From Batillaria attramentaria (Eukaryota; Mollusca; Gastropoda; Batillariidae): a stretch of 64,000 bases of DNA. The stretch lies in contig JACVVK020000221.1 of the NCBI GenBank assembly GCA_018292915.2, positions 76,001-140,000 on the forward strand, given 5' to 3'. This document shows, in pieces, positions 30,441-43,970 of this stretch (the first letter of the stretch is position 1; each line of letters opens with the position of its first letter). A program made the translations under genes and the position numbers. The notes below the pieces were generated by a model. It made no database searches. It was not told the origin of the DNA and worked only from the letters and a program-made list of their open reading frames with translations.

Positions 30441-30616
30441 CGTGGGCAGTCCGACTGGTCGAGCTTGGATCAGGCCTGAGGGCTGTCTGGATTTTGTGGT
30501 CAGCCTGACCCCTCTGGCCATTTGTACCGAAGCAAATACATACAAACCTCCACGAAACCCTCTCTCTCTCTCTCTCTCACACACACCCACACACCTCCAC
30601 ATACAAAACACACGCG

Positions 30617-30649
<33 letters not shown>

Positions 30650-30657
30650 CGCACGCG

Positions 30658-30745
<88 letters not shown>

Positions 30746-30936
30746 GAGTCAAGCGCAGTGGTTCTTTGGCGGACCCTGTTTTGTCAGTGTTCTGGTTTGA
30801 AGTGAGTTTTTATTGTCACGAAAAAGTGTGATTTTCGTGATTTTTGTGTTTGACAGCCAGACTGGTCGAGCTTGGATCAAGCCTGAGGGCTGTCTGGATT
30901 TGTGGTCAGCCTGAACCCTCCATGAACCCCCCCCCC

Positions 30937-31018
<82 letters not shown>

Positions 31019-31140
31019 GCATAAGGACACTAACTGAGCGTGGAGTCAAGCACAGTGTTTCTTTGATGGTGTTTGCGAGTGTTCTAGTTTGTAGTGAGTT
31101 TTGTTGTCACGAAAAAGTGTGATTTTCGTGATATTTGTAT
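30441..31140 (+). repeat. Tandem duplication of about 400 bp with microsatellites and family C starts
   Basis: GACTGGTCGAGCTTGGATCA..GCCTGAGGGCTGTCTGGATT, then (CT)n(CA)n, then GTGGAGTCAAGC.CAGTG..TTGTCACGAAAAAGTGTG occurs twice, at about 30449-30850 and 30851-31135. The first unit's microsatellite also contains three (CG)n blocks within (CA)n. The second half of each unit is the start of family C. Confidence 0.8.
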
Positions 31141-31885
31141 TTGGTAGGGCAAAGTGCGTGCCGGGGGTTTGCAAGAGGAGGTACGCTGCCAGTAAAGCGG
31201 GGACGTTTTGCGCACAAGAGAGGCAAAGGTGACGTGAGTGGATTAGGGAAAAGCGACTTATTGAAAAGTAGACTAGCATAACTCCAGACAGGCCTGAGCG
31301 GAAAGGAGGCGTTCAGGAACGGTCTGGCCAGAGTCATTTTTGTTGAATAATAATAATGATAATGATAATAATAATAATGAGTATTGTATAGGCGCTTTAC
31401 CCAGTTTCATGAATCGGCTCAAAGCGCCGCGAATTGAACCCAACACGCACGCTCACGTGAATCACACGCATTCTCTCACACACTGGACATACATTACACA
31501 CATTACAATCACGCGGTGCGAAGGGTCAGCGCAGCTATTTACATTTCGGAATTTAGAATTGCATTTATTTTTCAACTTTGGTGGGCTGAACATTTCCAAA
31601 GCAGAGGTGGGGGGGGGGGGGGAAGCCGGAGTACCCGGAGAGAACCCCCGATGATCGGCCCGAATGAACGGTGCCACATAAGAGAAGGAAAAATTCTTTG
31701 TCCCGAGTGCGACTCAAACCCCTGACCTCTCGCATTGGTGTTAAGTCTCTCAACCACTAGACCACCGACCGCCCCCCATTTGTTTCTACATTGAAGCATT
31801 TTTAGGGGTGACCATAATGCCTGAGGCTAATAGGAAATAATTATATGGGCATTTGGGGCCTCGTGCACTTATGTTCTTTGACCAC
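31036..31885 (+). repeat. Dispersed repeat family C, copy 3, split by a D insertion
   Basis: The left part (31036-31330, to AGGAGGCGTTCAGGAACGG) and right part (31786-31882, GTTTCTACATTGAAGCATTTTTAGGGG onward) are contiguous in the intact C copies. A family D element of about 440 bp separates them. Confidence 0.85.
31340..31776 (-). mobile_element. Family D SINE-like element, full length, nested in C
   Basis: Minus strand: tRNA-like head GTCGGTGGTCTAGTGGTTGAGAG and GTCAGGGGTTTGAGTCGC, body with GGGGGTTCTCTCCGGGTAC and CAGCCCACCAAAGTTG, 3' half with GAATGCGTGTGATTCACGTG and GCGGCGCTTTGAGCCGATTC, and (ATT)n end at 31343-31380. A poly-G run interrupts it at 31609-31622. Confidence 0.88.
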
Positions 31886-32905
31886 GCACTTTGTTCTTGA
31901 TACCCGAAGAACACTGGAGAAGCTTTGCCAGCGTCAATGCACCCGCATTCAAGACGCAATGCCGGTCCCAATTCAGTTCATCGGATGAACAAGCTGGGGG
32001 AGGGTGGAGGGGGGGGGAAGCTAGCGGCACTTTGCAATTAAAGCCTGCTGAATAATGCAACATTTTCCTGTGCTTAGAGTTCAATCTTCTTGAAGAAAAT
32101 GGTTTCAAGAACTTCAAGGAAATGAATACGGGGAGAACAATAACAAATAACGCAAAAAACAAAATCACAAAACAAAACACACATTACAAAAAAACTGAGA
32201 AGAAAGCCTATCGTCCATGAAATCCTCTTCAGCGGTAATTTGTTTTTCCAATCGCACAGCTACCCATTCCCCTTTTGCCCCACCCAACCCCGCCCTGTCA
32301 AGACACAAGGTTAATGCGCCCTTCTCAGGAGCATCATCAATAGCTTTCTATCAAGTAAAATTGAATCTTGTTTGCGGTTGCCGACCTTCCCTGTTTTTCC
32401 TGCACGCGTATTTTGGGCCGGTTGTAGTGAAGATAAATTGATATTATTCGTTCGAACACTCTGTTTCATTTGATGCGAGGGTTGGACGAGATCGAGGTCA
32501 GCAGCTGCAAGAAATTTATAAGCCGGGTGTCTCTGACAATTCATCTTGAAAATATTGACTTTTGCCTTTTGTATTTTCTGTATTTTATTTTTAGATGCTC
32601 CTATCTTAGGATGAGCAAATCTGAAAGTGTCAAAAGCGTGGGGTTTTTGTTTATTTGGCTGATTGTTTTTTTCGAACGGATGTCGTTGCTGTTGCGTCAG
32701 TGGATCGCACAAAAGACTATTTTCCAGCTATTTTGATTCATCTTTCAAATGTATGCAATAATAATAATAATAATAATAATATAGTTAATGGCTCATGTAA
32801 TCCCCAGAAGTACTAGACTCAGTCTGAGCAGCACCTAAAAATCCCTTTCCATTTCAGTCGGTTGGTTTTTGTGCTAGAAAAGGGCACTTCGTTATCAAGG
32901 AGAAA
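31886..32905. other. No recognised feature; (AAT)n at 32756-32782
   Basis: Single-copy AT-rich sequence. The open frames at 32311-32736 are opposite-strand shadows without domains. Confidence 0.4.
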
Positions 32906-34166
32906 ACGACTTTCCCTAACTGTACCTCAGTACTGCAACGACTTTCACTAACAGTAACGCAGTACTACAACGACTTTCACTAAGAGTACAACAGTACTTC
33001 AACGACTTTCCCTAACAGTACAACAGTACTACAACGACTTTCCCTATCAGTACAACAGTACTACAACGACTTTCCCTAACAGTACAACAGTACTACAACG
33101 ACTTTCACTAACAGTAACGCAGGTACTACAACGACTTTCCCTAACAGTACAACAGTACTACAACAACTTTCACTAAGAGTAACGCAGTACTACAACGACT
33201 TTCCCTAACAGTACAACAGTACTACAACGACTTTCACTAACAGCACAACAGTACTACAACGACTTTCCCTAACAGCACAGCAGTACTACAACGACTTTCA
33301 CTAACAGTAACGCAGTACTACAACGACTTTCACTAACAGTAACGCAGTACTACAACGACTTTCCCTAACAGTACAACAGTACTACAACGACTTTCACTAA
33401 CAGCACAACAGTACTACAACGACTTTCACTAACAGCACAGCAGTACTACAACGACTTTCACTAACAGTAACGCAGTACTACAACGACTTTCCCTAACAGT
33501 ACAACAGTACTACAACGACTTTCACTAACAGCACAACAGTACTACAACGACTTTCACTAACAGCACAGCAGTACTACAACGACTTTCACTAACAGTAACG
33601 CAGTACTACAACGACTTTCTCTAACAGTACAACAGTACTACAACGACTTTCACTAACAGTAACGCAGTACTACAACGACTTTCCCTAACAGTACAACAGT
33701 AATACAACGACTTTCACTAACAGCACAACAGTACTACAACGACTTTCACTAACAGCACAGCAGTACTACAACGACTTTCACTAACAGTAACGCAGTACTA
33801 CAACGACTTTCCCTAACAGTACAACAGTACTACAACGACTTTCACTAACAGCACAACAGTACTACAACGACTTTCCCTAACAGTACAACAGTACTACAAC
33901 GACTTTCACTAACAGCACAACAGTACTACAACGACTTTCACTAACAGCACAGCAGTACTACAACGACTTTCACTAACAGTACTGCAGTACTACAACGACT
34001 TTCACTAACAGTACCGCAGTATTACAACGACTTTCACTAACAGTACCGCAGTATTACAACGACTTTCACTAACAGTAACGCAGTTCTACAACGACTTTTA
34101 CTAACAGTAACGCAGTACTACAACCACTTTCCCTAACAGTAACGCAGTACTCGCAGTACAACAACG
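32906..34166 (+). repeat. 32-bp satellite-like array with higher-order structure
   Basis: About 39 units of TACTACAACGACTTTC + (A/C)CTAACAG + variable 9-10 bp. Four unit types are visible by the variable part: P (CCC..TACAACAG), Q (CAC..GCACAACAG), R (CAC..GCACAGCAG) and S (CAC..TAACGCAG). The order P-Q-R-S (128 bp) occurs at least three times between 33361 and 33795, indicating amplification of a four-unit block. Edge units are the most diverged. Non-coding. Confidence 0.95.
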
Positions 34167-35056
<890 letters not shown>

Positions 35057-35466
35057 TTTTTGTTTGTTTGTTTGTTTCATTGTTTCTTTTGTTGTTTTTT
35101 ATTGTTCTTTTTTTTTTTGCGGGGGGGGGGGGGGGGGTCTCACTTTTTCGGTAGCCTAGATTGTTAGTTTATCTTTGCTTATTATGCTTTGGTTTTGCTT
35201 TTACTTGATCATTATTGTAGATGTAGTGAGGACTTCTTGTAAGATAGGCAGAGATGCCTATAAGAATTATCCTAATAAACGTTTCATCATCATCATCATC
35301 ATCATCATCATCTCTCTCTCTCTCTGTTGTTTATGATAATACTGATGGACGTGTGCTTGTGCCACTGTGCTTATGTATGCGAATCTTGCCGTGTACATGT
35401 ATGTTCAATCATACCCACCAACCTTTGCATGGGCCCAATGGCCTACCAAATAAAATAATTCAATTC

Positions 35467-35514
<48 letters not shown>

Positions 35515-35554
35515 AGAAATGTGTTACATACATGTTTTTGAATGTTAGTGATGA
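35057..35554. other. No gene recognised; (ATC)n and (CT)n
   Basis: AATAAACG plus (ATC)n(CT)n at 35273-35325, a second CAAATAAAATAATTC motif and (CT)n at 35470-35512. Both look like retroposon tail remnants. Confidence 0.45.
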
Positions 35555-35754
35555 CTTTGAAAGTCTTAGGGGAGCCGGAGTGGTCGAATGGTAGAGCGTT
35601 GGACTTGTAATGCTCGGGTCGTGAGTTCGATCCCGGCTGGAGCCAAATATTTGTGCTGGCTTTTTCATCGTTGCCCCGTCTTTGATATCACCGTATGTGG
35701 TGGAAAAGGACGTTAAACCCCCAAACACCCACCCACCCACCCTTTGAAGGTCTT
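35555..35754 (+). mobile_element. SINE family A on the plus strand with 13-bp target-site duplication
   Basis: CTTTGAAAGTCTT (35555-35567) and CTTTGAAGGTCTT (35742-35754) bound a full SINE. Head GGTCGAATGGTAGAGCGTTGG and ACTTGTAATGCTCGGGTCG, box B GAGTTCGATCCCGGC, body and (ACCC)n tail. One of the few plus-strand copies. Confidence 0.93.
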
Positions 35755-35964
35755 TTTTGACACACAGCCAATATTACCAACACATGCCACGTACGTTTTG
35801 ATTTGTTTATCATGTGTACTTTTCTCTCTTTCATTACTTTTAGACAGTTTGTACTTTTGTTTGTTTGGGGTTTTTTTTTTTGCTGTTGTCTTTTTTCAGT
35901 ACCCTTTAATGTAGAATAGCAGGACAGCCTGTGTAAGATAGACAGCAATGCTTAAATGCTCTAT

Positions 35965-35971
<7 letters not shown>
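35755..35971. other. No recognised feature
   Basis: T-rich single-copy spacer. Confidence 0.4.
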
Positions 35972-36021
<50 letters not shown>

Positions 36022-36530
36022 CTGACGTTTCTTCTTCATCATCATCTCTCTCTCTTCTTCTTCTTCTTCTTTTTCTTCCTCGTGTTCGTCTTCTTCTTCG
36101 TCTGCTTCTTCGTCGTCTTCTTCTTCTTGTTCGTCTTCTTCTTCTTCTGCTGCTTCTGTTGCTTCTTCTGCTTCTTCTTCTGCTCATTCTTCTTCTGCTG
36201 CTTCTGTTGCTTCTTCTGCTTCTTCTTCTGCTCATTCTTCTTCTGCTGCTTCTGTTGCTTCTTCTGCTTCTTTATCTGCTCATTCTTCTTCTGCGTCTTC
36301 TTCTTCTTCTTCTGCTTCTTCTGCTGCTTCTTTTGCTTCTTCTGATTCTTCTTCTGCTCATTCTTCTTCTGCGTCTTCTTCTTCTGCTGCTGCTTCTTCT
36401 GCTTCTTCTGTTTCTTCTTCTGCTCATTCTACTTCTTCTTCTTCTATATGTGGTGGAAAAGGACGTTAAACACCAATACACCCACCCCACTCCCTCTTCT
36501 TCTTCTGCGTCTTCTTCTTCTTCTAGTTTC
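35972..36530 (+). repeat. (AAT)n and interrupted (CTT/CTG)n tract with SINE A tail fragment
   Basis: (AAT)n at 35972-36017, then about 480 bp of TTC/TGC triplets in which CTTCTTCTGCTCATTCTTCT recurs as a higher-order unit. A SINE A tail fragment (TGTGGTGGAAAAGGACG..CACCCACCCC, about 36447-36488) is embedded near the end. All homopolymeric frames (Phe, Leu, Arg/Ser) are repeat artefacts. Confidence 0.9.
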
Positions 36531-36968
36531 AAAAGTTGTCGTTGTCGTCTGTGTTTGAAGGTTATGGGGTGCAGACCACCTTTTTCGCTTCACTGTGCAG
36601 TTAGAAAAAAAGGAACGTGACAGATAAAGCATAATGTTCGTGTTGAAAGCAAACCTCATGAAGCCAAAAATTACAACGTGACGCACGGTACAGATCGTGA
36701 GAGAGTTGTGTTTGGCTGTTTACAAACCTTTCCCCTAATTATACGTCTTAACATGGATTTGATTTTCGTTGGAATGATTTACGGGAAGATTACGGATATT
36801 AACTGTGTAAAACAGAAAAAGAAAGGGAGAGGGAAGGACAGGGACCACCCGAGAAATAATGTAATAAAATACCGAAATTAGGCTAAAACAAAAATGTACG
36901 CCACGCACGTGTTAAAATCAGCAGAACATCTAAGTGGTCCCATGCCATTTTTATTTCTTTTTTTTAAT
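36531..36968. other. No recognised feature
   Basis: Single-copy, no gene signal. Confidence 0.4.
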
Positions 36969-37760
<792 letters not shown>

Positions 37761-37780
37761 ACCCGGCGAACATACTCAGC

Positions 37781-37988
37781 GCTGAAATTAACGTTTCAGT
37801 TTCATAGCGCTTTATTAAATTTTTGCATACGCATTCCTTATCCGGTGACGCTGAAATTAACGTTTCAGTTTCATAGCACTTTATTAAATTTTTGCGCACG
37901 CATCCCCTATCCGGTGACGCTGAAATTAACGTGTCAGTTTCATAGCGCTTTATGAAATTTTTGCGTACGCATCCCCTATCCGGTGACG
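37781..37988 (+). repeat. 69-bp tandem repeat, three units
   Basis: GCTGAAATTAACGT.TCAGTT to ATCCGGTGAC repeats from 37781, 37850 and 37919 with about three substitutions per unit. Because 69 is divisible by three, both strands stay open. Confidence 0.95.
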
Positions 37989-38435
37989 CTTAAACTGCAG
38001 GCTGTGTGTCACACAAGTTCTGTAATCGCCTGGGCAACAGTTTCAGTAAGTGAAAAACGACGGCCCCAGGTGTTCCCCAAGCTGGCTTTAACTTTAACAT
38101 GAAGCCGACTGTCATGCGTGCGCGTTAAGTCTGCTAATATTATAACATCCGTGAACTATTGCGAAATGGCACAGATCACGCGCTGGGGCGCAGTAAATCC
38201 GGTGTGGAGCTTTAAAAAAAAAAATTCACATAAAAGCCAACCTGTTTACCCGGAGGTTAACCTCGCCACGTGAGATACGCGAGGATCGCGGTACGTACGA
38301 GGAGCCCGGCAATGAGGGTCCGTCCAAATGATGCGAGGCAGTTCGGATGTTGGTGCGCGTGCGATGAAACGAGAGATAGAGCTATAACGTTTAAAGTCAC
38401 CGAAATGAATGAAACAGAAAAAGTGTTTTTGATTG
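37989..38435. other. No recognised feature
   Basis: Single-copy, partly CpG-rich. No exon recognised. Confidence 0.4.
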
Positions 38436-38464
38436 GTGTGGTGTGGTGTGGTGTGGTGTGGTGT

Positions 38465-38512
<48 letters not shown>

Positions 38513-38525
38513 TGAGTGAGTGAGT

Positions 38526-38560
<35 letters not shown>

Positions 38561-38630
38561 GGGGGGGGGATTAAATTGTGAGTGAGTGAGTGAGTGAGAG
38601 AGAGAGAGAGAGAGATATGGGGGGGGGATT
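38436..38630 (+). repeat. (GTGTG)n, (GT)n, (GAGT)n, (GA)n with local duplication
   Basis: (GAGT)n(GA)n..TGGGGGGGGGATTAAATTGTG occurs twice in tandem (about 38511-38580 and 38581-38638). Confidence 0.9.
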
Positions 38631-39160
38631 AAATTGTGCCTTTTTGTATAATGAAACTATCACGTGTGCCTTTAGTATACTTATAATTATATGGGCTCTT
38701 TAACAAAAAACAAACAAAAACAAAAAAATCGATTTACAATGTGGAAATTCGTTAACGCACAACATCCCCCCCCCCCCCCCTCAGTCACCCACCCCCACTC
38801 CCCTTCCCCCGTCCCCCCCCCCCCCCACTCCCAAAAAAGGGAGATGCATGAAACAGCGGGAAAAACGCGTGACAGTACAACAGACGACATGCAGTTCTTC
38901 ATTTGACAAAGAAATCAATATTTGCGTAACGTAAACCACGCGAGGCTTGTGTCATGCATGTCCGTGTCAAAGTGACAGCTTACTCGGTTTATGAAGAAGG
39001 GTGGTGTAAATACCACGCCAGTTCTCAAAGATACATGTAATTGCTAGCTGTTGTCTATGTATAGATTAATTCACACCGTCTGACATTTCCTTGGCTCCAA
39101 GAAGAGAACTGCTGTTTTGTAGCAGCTGTGCTTGTAAGTGTAATATTACGCTCGAAAATC
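38631..39160. other. No gene recognised; C runs
   Basis: C runs at 38765-38780 and 38812-38826. No exon recognised. Confidence 0.4.
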
Positions 39161-39161
39161 A

Positions 39162-39357
39162 GCCTATCGTAAGGGGTGGTGTGGGTTTTGGGGGATTTAA
39201 CGTCCTTTTCCACCACATACGGGTGATATGAAAGACGGGGCAACGATGAAAAAGCCAGCACAAATATTTGGCCCCAGCCGGGATACGAACTCACGACCCG
39301 AGCATTAGAAGTCCAACGCTCTACCATTCGGCCACCCCGGCTATGCCTATCGTAAGG
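39162..39357 (-). mobile_element. SINE family A with perfect 13-bp target-site duplication
   Basis: GCCTATCGTAAGG at 39162-39174 and 39345-39357 bounds the SINE. Minus-strand head GGCCGAATGGTAGAGCGTTGG with ACTTCTAATGCTCGGGTCG. Box B GAGTTCGTATCCCGGC. Confidence 0.95.
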
Positions 39358-39655
39358 TAGTTCAAAAGGTTAGTGGAGCTCTAAATGCAATACATAGCAG
39401 TTTAGCGGTCGTGCGAACGAGTAGAAAATAAAGGCCCGAAGCTGTCCCAGTCAGCCGTGTGGCATAACTGTTTCGGAAGCTGTGCGTTTCGGCTTCTGTT
39501 AGCTAAATCTTAAATGCCGGTCTTTGCAAGGCTGGAACTGTGCAGGCATCTGGGAGGCACGATGCTTGTAGCACTACAACAGCTCCCAACCATCTGTGTG
39601 CTACAACTGTGGAACGGTTGGATCATATTGCGTGCGAGGCATATTTAAAAAAATT
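39358..39655. other. No recognised feature
   Basis: Single-copy, no gene signal. Confidence 0.4.
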
Positions 39656-40035
39656 GTAGCTTTTTTTGTTTTTGATTTTTGTTTGCTGTTTGTTGTTGTT
39701 GTTGTTGTTGTTTGTTTGTTTCTTTTCTTTTTGTTCGTCTCCTTTGTTGTTTGTTTGGTTGGGTTTTTTTTTTTGCTTTTCTGGTTTTTTGTTTTTGTTT
39801 GTTGGGTTGTTTGGTTGCTGTTGCCTTGTTGTTTTGGAGTTGTTGTTGTTGTTGTTGGGGTTGGTTAGGGGTTGGGGTTTGGGGTGATTTTTTGTTTGTT
39901 TGTTTCTTTGGTTTTTTTTTTTTGTTGTTGTTTTTTTTTTTGGGGGGGGGGGGGGGTCTTTTGTAAGGTGGTTGGGTTGTTATTGTTTTTTGTTGGGTGT
40001 TTTGTTTGTTTGCTTGTTTGTTGGGGTTTTTATTT
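39656..40035 (+). repeat. G/T-rich low-complexity tract
   Basis: About 380 bp of (GTT)n, T runs and G runs with almost no A or C, giving long Phe/Val/Cys frames on the plus strand and Lys/Gln/Asn frames on the minus strand. Confidence 0.9.
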
Positions 40036-41310
40036 TCGGGATCGTTGATCAAAAACTTGTGTCAAATAAGAAAAACACTAGTGACTATCATCACACTATC
40101 TGCACTTGTCCTAGTCTCAATGCTTGCCAGGAGGCCTGGTTCTGTATATACAGAGTGTCCTTCCGGAGAAATAAGAAGGTCCTTACAAACTGCCTGAGTT
40201 CCTCAATGCTGCGGAAGCCCCAGAGCTCAGAGGAAGGTCGCAATACCCAAATGGAGTATCGCTTCCTTCACAAGCAGCTTTATAGCTTCATAAGAGGCAC
40301 TATGTTCGCCTCTTCGGACGTCTTATGGGTCTCTCACGTCACTGTAATGTGCACGTCTGAAGACTCTGCAAACAGACGAGGAAACTGGGAGATGGGGAGG
40401 AAGCTGAGGAGGGGTGGGGAAGGTGGCGGGGAGGTTGAGGCACAAGAAACTAAACTTTCTATTTGAAAACTCCTTTTGGTTTTACTGACAGTGTTGGGCA
40501 CGTTACTCCAAACAGCCAAGGAAGGTGGGGGGATGGAAGGGGAGAGGAGCCGCTTGGGACATAAGACAACTATTCTTTTTTATCTAAACGGTCCATTTTG
40601 TTTCATTGCCTGTGGTGGGTGCGTCAGTCCAAACAGACTAAAGACACGCAAGGTCACGAGAAGTGGGCAACATCCGGACTAAACATTCTTTTTAACCCGC
40701 ACCGAAGCTCGACTTACCACCAAAGTCAGGAAAATGTCGAAATCAGCATTGCTGGCTGACCTAGTTCGGGCGTTCGCAAGTAAAATACCACCACCCCCCC
40801 CCCCCCAAAAAAAAAAAAAAAAAAAAACAACAACAAAAAAACAACAACAAACAGACAGCAGTATGGCACCACTATTCAATAAATATTCCTTTCTCTCACT
40901 CCTACTCGGTCTATCTCTCCCCCTTTCTTCTCTGCCTCTACTCTCTGTTGTCCTATGTATATGTATGTGTCTCCTTCCCTGAATATACACAGCTTTGGAT
41001 GGTCACCGTGTTACCTGTTATTGTGTATGTGTTTCTTTCTTTATTTATTTACTTATATCTTAATGGCTTGCTTAGGGATGTATTCGTTGTTTTGTTGTTG
41101 TTGTTGTTGTTGTTTCTTTCCTTTCCTTTTTATATATACTGTATTGTGATGTGTAATGTACTGTACTGTATTGTGTATGCTTGAAAAAAAGGAGATTTGC
41201 CAAAACAACGTTAAAAATGTCTTTATCGAGTAATTTTTTAAAAAAAGACAAGTAAAAAAAAAAATTAAAAAAAATGGTCGCAATGGCCGAAAGGAACATG
41301 TCTTCATTTG
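40036..41310. other. No gene assigned; open stretch 40040-40466
   Basis: A plus-strand frame stays open from the G/T-rich tract to a stop at 40464-40466. About 140 codons are of normal composition, with Cys at several positions and a Gly/Arg/Glu-rich end. I see no domain, no clear acceptor and no start of its own. C and A runs at 40794-40828. The remainder is single-copy. Confidence 0.35.
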
Positions 41311-41633
41311 GCCTGCTCTTAACTGGGCTCAGCGCGCGAAACACACATGTGCACATCACAGTCGTTGCGCTCGGTGTGTCTACTAACTACAAAACTGAAC
41401 ACATCTGTGCTCGGTGACGAACCGATTGAAGATGCACTGTCCGCCATGTTAGCGCGCCGAGTGACGTAGTACAGCCAATCAGAATCTGTTGTGGAAACCA
41501 CAGTCGCAGTTGTGGCTATTTGAAATCCAGGTTGCTGTGATGACGCCACAGCGGCGGAAACCCCCCGAATCACAACTGTGTCACAACTGTGGACAGCACT
41601 GTGGCGCTCCGCAGTGCCCAGTTAAGAGCCGGC
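41311..41633. mobile_element. MITE family G, copy 2
   Basis: GCCTGCTCTTAACTGGGC (41311-41328) and GCCCAGTTAAGAGCCGGC (41616-41633) are terminal inverted repeats with one mismatch. The interior is nearly identical to 13573-13900, suggesting both inserted fairly recently. Confidence 0.9.
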
Positions 41634-42103
41634 TTTAGAGCTTTGCAAGCTGCAGAATTTTTTTTTCCTCAGAACTGATTACGAACATAGAGACTTTTTA
41701 AAAAAGAATACTTGTCACTTCGCTATACATCCCACAATATGATCTAGATGTATTCAGACGAACGTGCAGAACTGGCAAAAAGCGCCAAAGAGTAGTGCAG
41801 CAGTGAAGCGGGAGATCTCGGTCAGGGAAACGCTTCACGAGACATATTTGGAAAAGCTGAAATGATTGAGGAGTGACAGGGTAATGCCTACTGTCAATTG
41901 CCAGGGAATCAAGATGCTTAGTGTGGTTGGGACTAATCGGACTCATTACCTCTCTGGGTCCTATCGTGTAATTCTCATAATTATGCTGATTATGACGAGC
42001 GGTTGATGAGGAGGTCAGCTCCGTGTCACGTGCATGATTATCTGAAGCCAGTGGCATTTTCCTTTCAGTTTTTGCCTAAATGCTAAATACGTGAATATCT
42101 GCT
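41634..42103. other. No recognised feature
   Basis: Single-copy; a minus-strand open frame at 41698-42057 lacks domain or splice support. Confidence 0.4.
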
Positions 42104-42345
42104 TCCCTCTGCTTTGAAAATGTCAGTTCAGCCCACAAAAATAAAAAAATAAAATTCCGAAACTTAAATTGCTGAGCTGGCCCTTCGCACCGCGTGATTG
42201 TAATGTGTTCATGTCCAGTGTGTGAGAGAATGCGTGTGATTCACGTGAGCGTGCGTGTTGGGTGTAGCTCGCGTCGATGTGAGCCAAATATTTGAGATAA
42301 AGCGCCTATGTTAATGCGCTTATTATTATTATTATTATTATTATC
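42104..42345 (+). mobile_element. Family D element, 3' part
   Basis: CTCTGCTTTG..TTCAGCCCACAAA, AATTCCGAAACTTAAATTGCTGAGC, TGTCCAGTGTGTGAGAGAATGCG and GTGAGCGTGCGTGTTGGG, then a diverged segment, GCGCCTATG and (ATT)n. Confidence 0.8.
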
Positions 42346-42423
42346 ATCATCATCATCATCATTATCTCTTTGTGTAAAGTGGCCACGTCCTGAGGTAGCC
42401 GATGTTGTTGATATTATTCTTAT

Positions 42424-42554
<131 letters not shown>

Positions 42555-43157
42555 TTTGAAAAGTATGGCCCTTTTTAACAAGGGAGAACAAATGTATTCA
42601 TTGTTTCCTGCCATACTTCTCAGAAAGTTAAAAACAAGTATTGTAATGCATGCATACGAATGCAAATTACTATTTTCTGGGTTGTTTTTTTTTTTTTTTT
42701 GTTCTTTTTTTATTGTTACACTTCTTCTTTTATGTTTACAAGCATCTATTGCTAATGTTTAATAAAACAACAAGCTAGAGATCCCTCATCCTTTGACTTC
42801 GTCACACTTGACCCGAGAAATAGCAAAATTCCAAGCGGCACGGACATTTAAAACCCCCAGGGAATACCTTACATTGGCCGGCTGACGGAAATTGAGAAGT
42901 TAAAAGATTGTTTAGACCCCCCCCCCAAAAAAAAAGAGATGGAGGCCGAGCTCCCGGCGAGACGGACTCCCCTGGCTCCTATTAACCTGATCGCCAGCGC
43001 TCCAGCAGGACGTCGTCAGGAAGCTGTGGCCATCTGTAATTGGCGTCGCAGTGTCGTCTGCATGCTCAGACCCCATAGAACCCCGACACAGAACATGTCT
43101 TCCGCAGCTCCCTTCGGCTGGCGACAATAGTCTGTTGCGCACGCGAGATCTGCCCCC
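42555..43157. other. No gene recognised
   Basis: The part 42936-43130 is GC-rich and open on both strands without a domain. T and C runs at 42687-42701 and 42917-42925. Confidence 0.4.
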
Positions 43158-43312
43158 CAGGTGGGTGTTTGGGGAGTTCAACGCCCTTATCCACCACGTA
43201 TGGGTGATATCAAAGACGGGGTGACGAGAAAAATGCCAGTACAATATTTGGCCGCGACCGGGATTCGAACTAACGTCATCTTTTAGGTAGGTCACTCTAC
43301 GATAGGCCACTC
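43158..43312 (-). mobile_element. SINE family A, diverged head
   Basis: GGTGGGTGTTTGGGGAGTTC, CACCACGTATGGGTGATATC, AAAGACGGGGTGACGAG and GACCGGGATTCGAAC are SINE A. The head beyond box B is replaced by CATCTTTTAGGTAGG.., with only AGGCCACTC reminiscent of the normal start. Confidence 0.75.
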
Positions 43313-43554
43313 TTTGTCTGATTAACTGCCGGAAGGAACTTGGTCATATCCGGTTCATTTCACGTGATATGTAGGCTTTGCACGGCGATTGAATTCAGGA
43401 AATGGGAGTATCGAGCTTCTGCTAGTTACTTTGAGTCAGGCAACATGAACACTTGTGGCGTCATGCACACATCAGTAAGCTGAGGGAACGGGTGTTCGTC
43501 TGGCTCACTCGCGTCAGCTAAACGGCCAGAACCCTTTTCAGGATACGTAACTTT
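43313..43554. other. No recognised feature
   Basis: Single-copy spacer. Confidence 0.4.
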
Positions 43555-43705
43555 GGTTTAAACATTTTTTTTTATAATTCATTGAAGGATCATCGTCCAA
43601 CAGTAAATAGCATTGTAAGAGAGCACAACAAGTAAAACCTTATGTACGTGCTCATCTGAGCCAGTTTACATAAAAGCATGGCGGAGAAATTGGCGTGAAA
43701 AATAG
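43555..43705 (-). repeat. Dispersed repeat family O, copy 3
   Basis: Reverse complement of the blocks at 1495-1632 and 50100-50265: GTAAGAGAGCACAACAAGT..TACGTGCTCATCTGA..GGCGGAGAAATTGGCGTG. Confidence 0.7.
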
Positions 43706-43770
43706 AATGAATTGAAATGTAAAGACGTACGAAAGAAAAAGAGGGAGCAGGAAGAATAAAGGAAAGGAGA

Positions 43771-43970
43771 AAAGAACATATCAAGGGTGGGGGTGGTTGT
43801 TTGGGGGTTTAACGTCCTTTTCCACCACATAGGGTGATATCAAAGACGGGGCAACGATGAAAAAGCCAGCACAAATATTTGGCCCCAGCCGGGATCGAAC
43901 TCACGACCCGGGCATTAGAAGTCCAACGCTCTACCATTCGACCACCCCGGCTCCCCAAAGAAGATATCAA
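43771..43970 (-). mobile_element. SINE family A with 14-bp target-site duplication
   Basis: AAAGAACATATCAA (43771-43784) and AAAGAAGATATCAA (43957-43970) bound a complete SINE. Head TGGTCGAATGGTAGAGCG, box B GAGTTCGATCCCGGC. Confidence 0.93.

Noticed and set aside
32906..34166. CRISPR-like array
   Set aside because: The 32-bp units are contiguous with no unique spacers and the context is eukaryotic. The same applies to the 22-, 42- and 45-bp arrays.
36082..36620. Poly-Phe / poly-Leu / Arg-Ser-rich frames
   Set aside because: Produced by the interrupted (CTT/CTG)n tract.
40036..40466. Protein-coding ORF of about 140 normal-composition codons
   Set aside because: Its open frame starts inside a G/T-rich low-complexity tract. 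No domain, start or acceptor is convincing.
42936..43135. GC-rich exon on either strand
   Set aside because: Both strands are open, the translation is unrecognised and flanking splice signals are poor.
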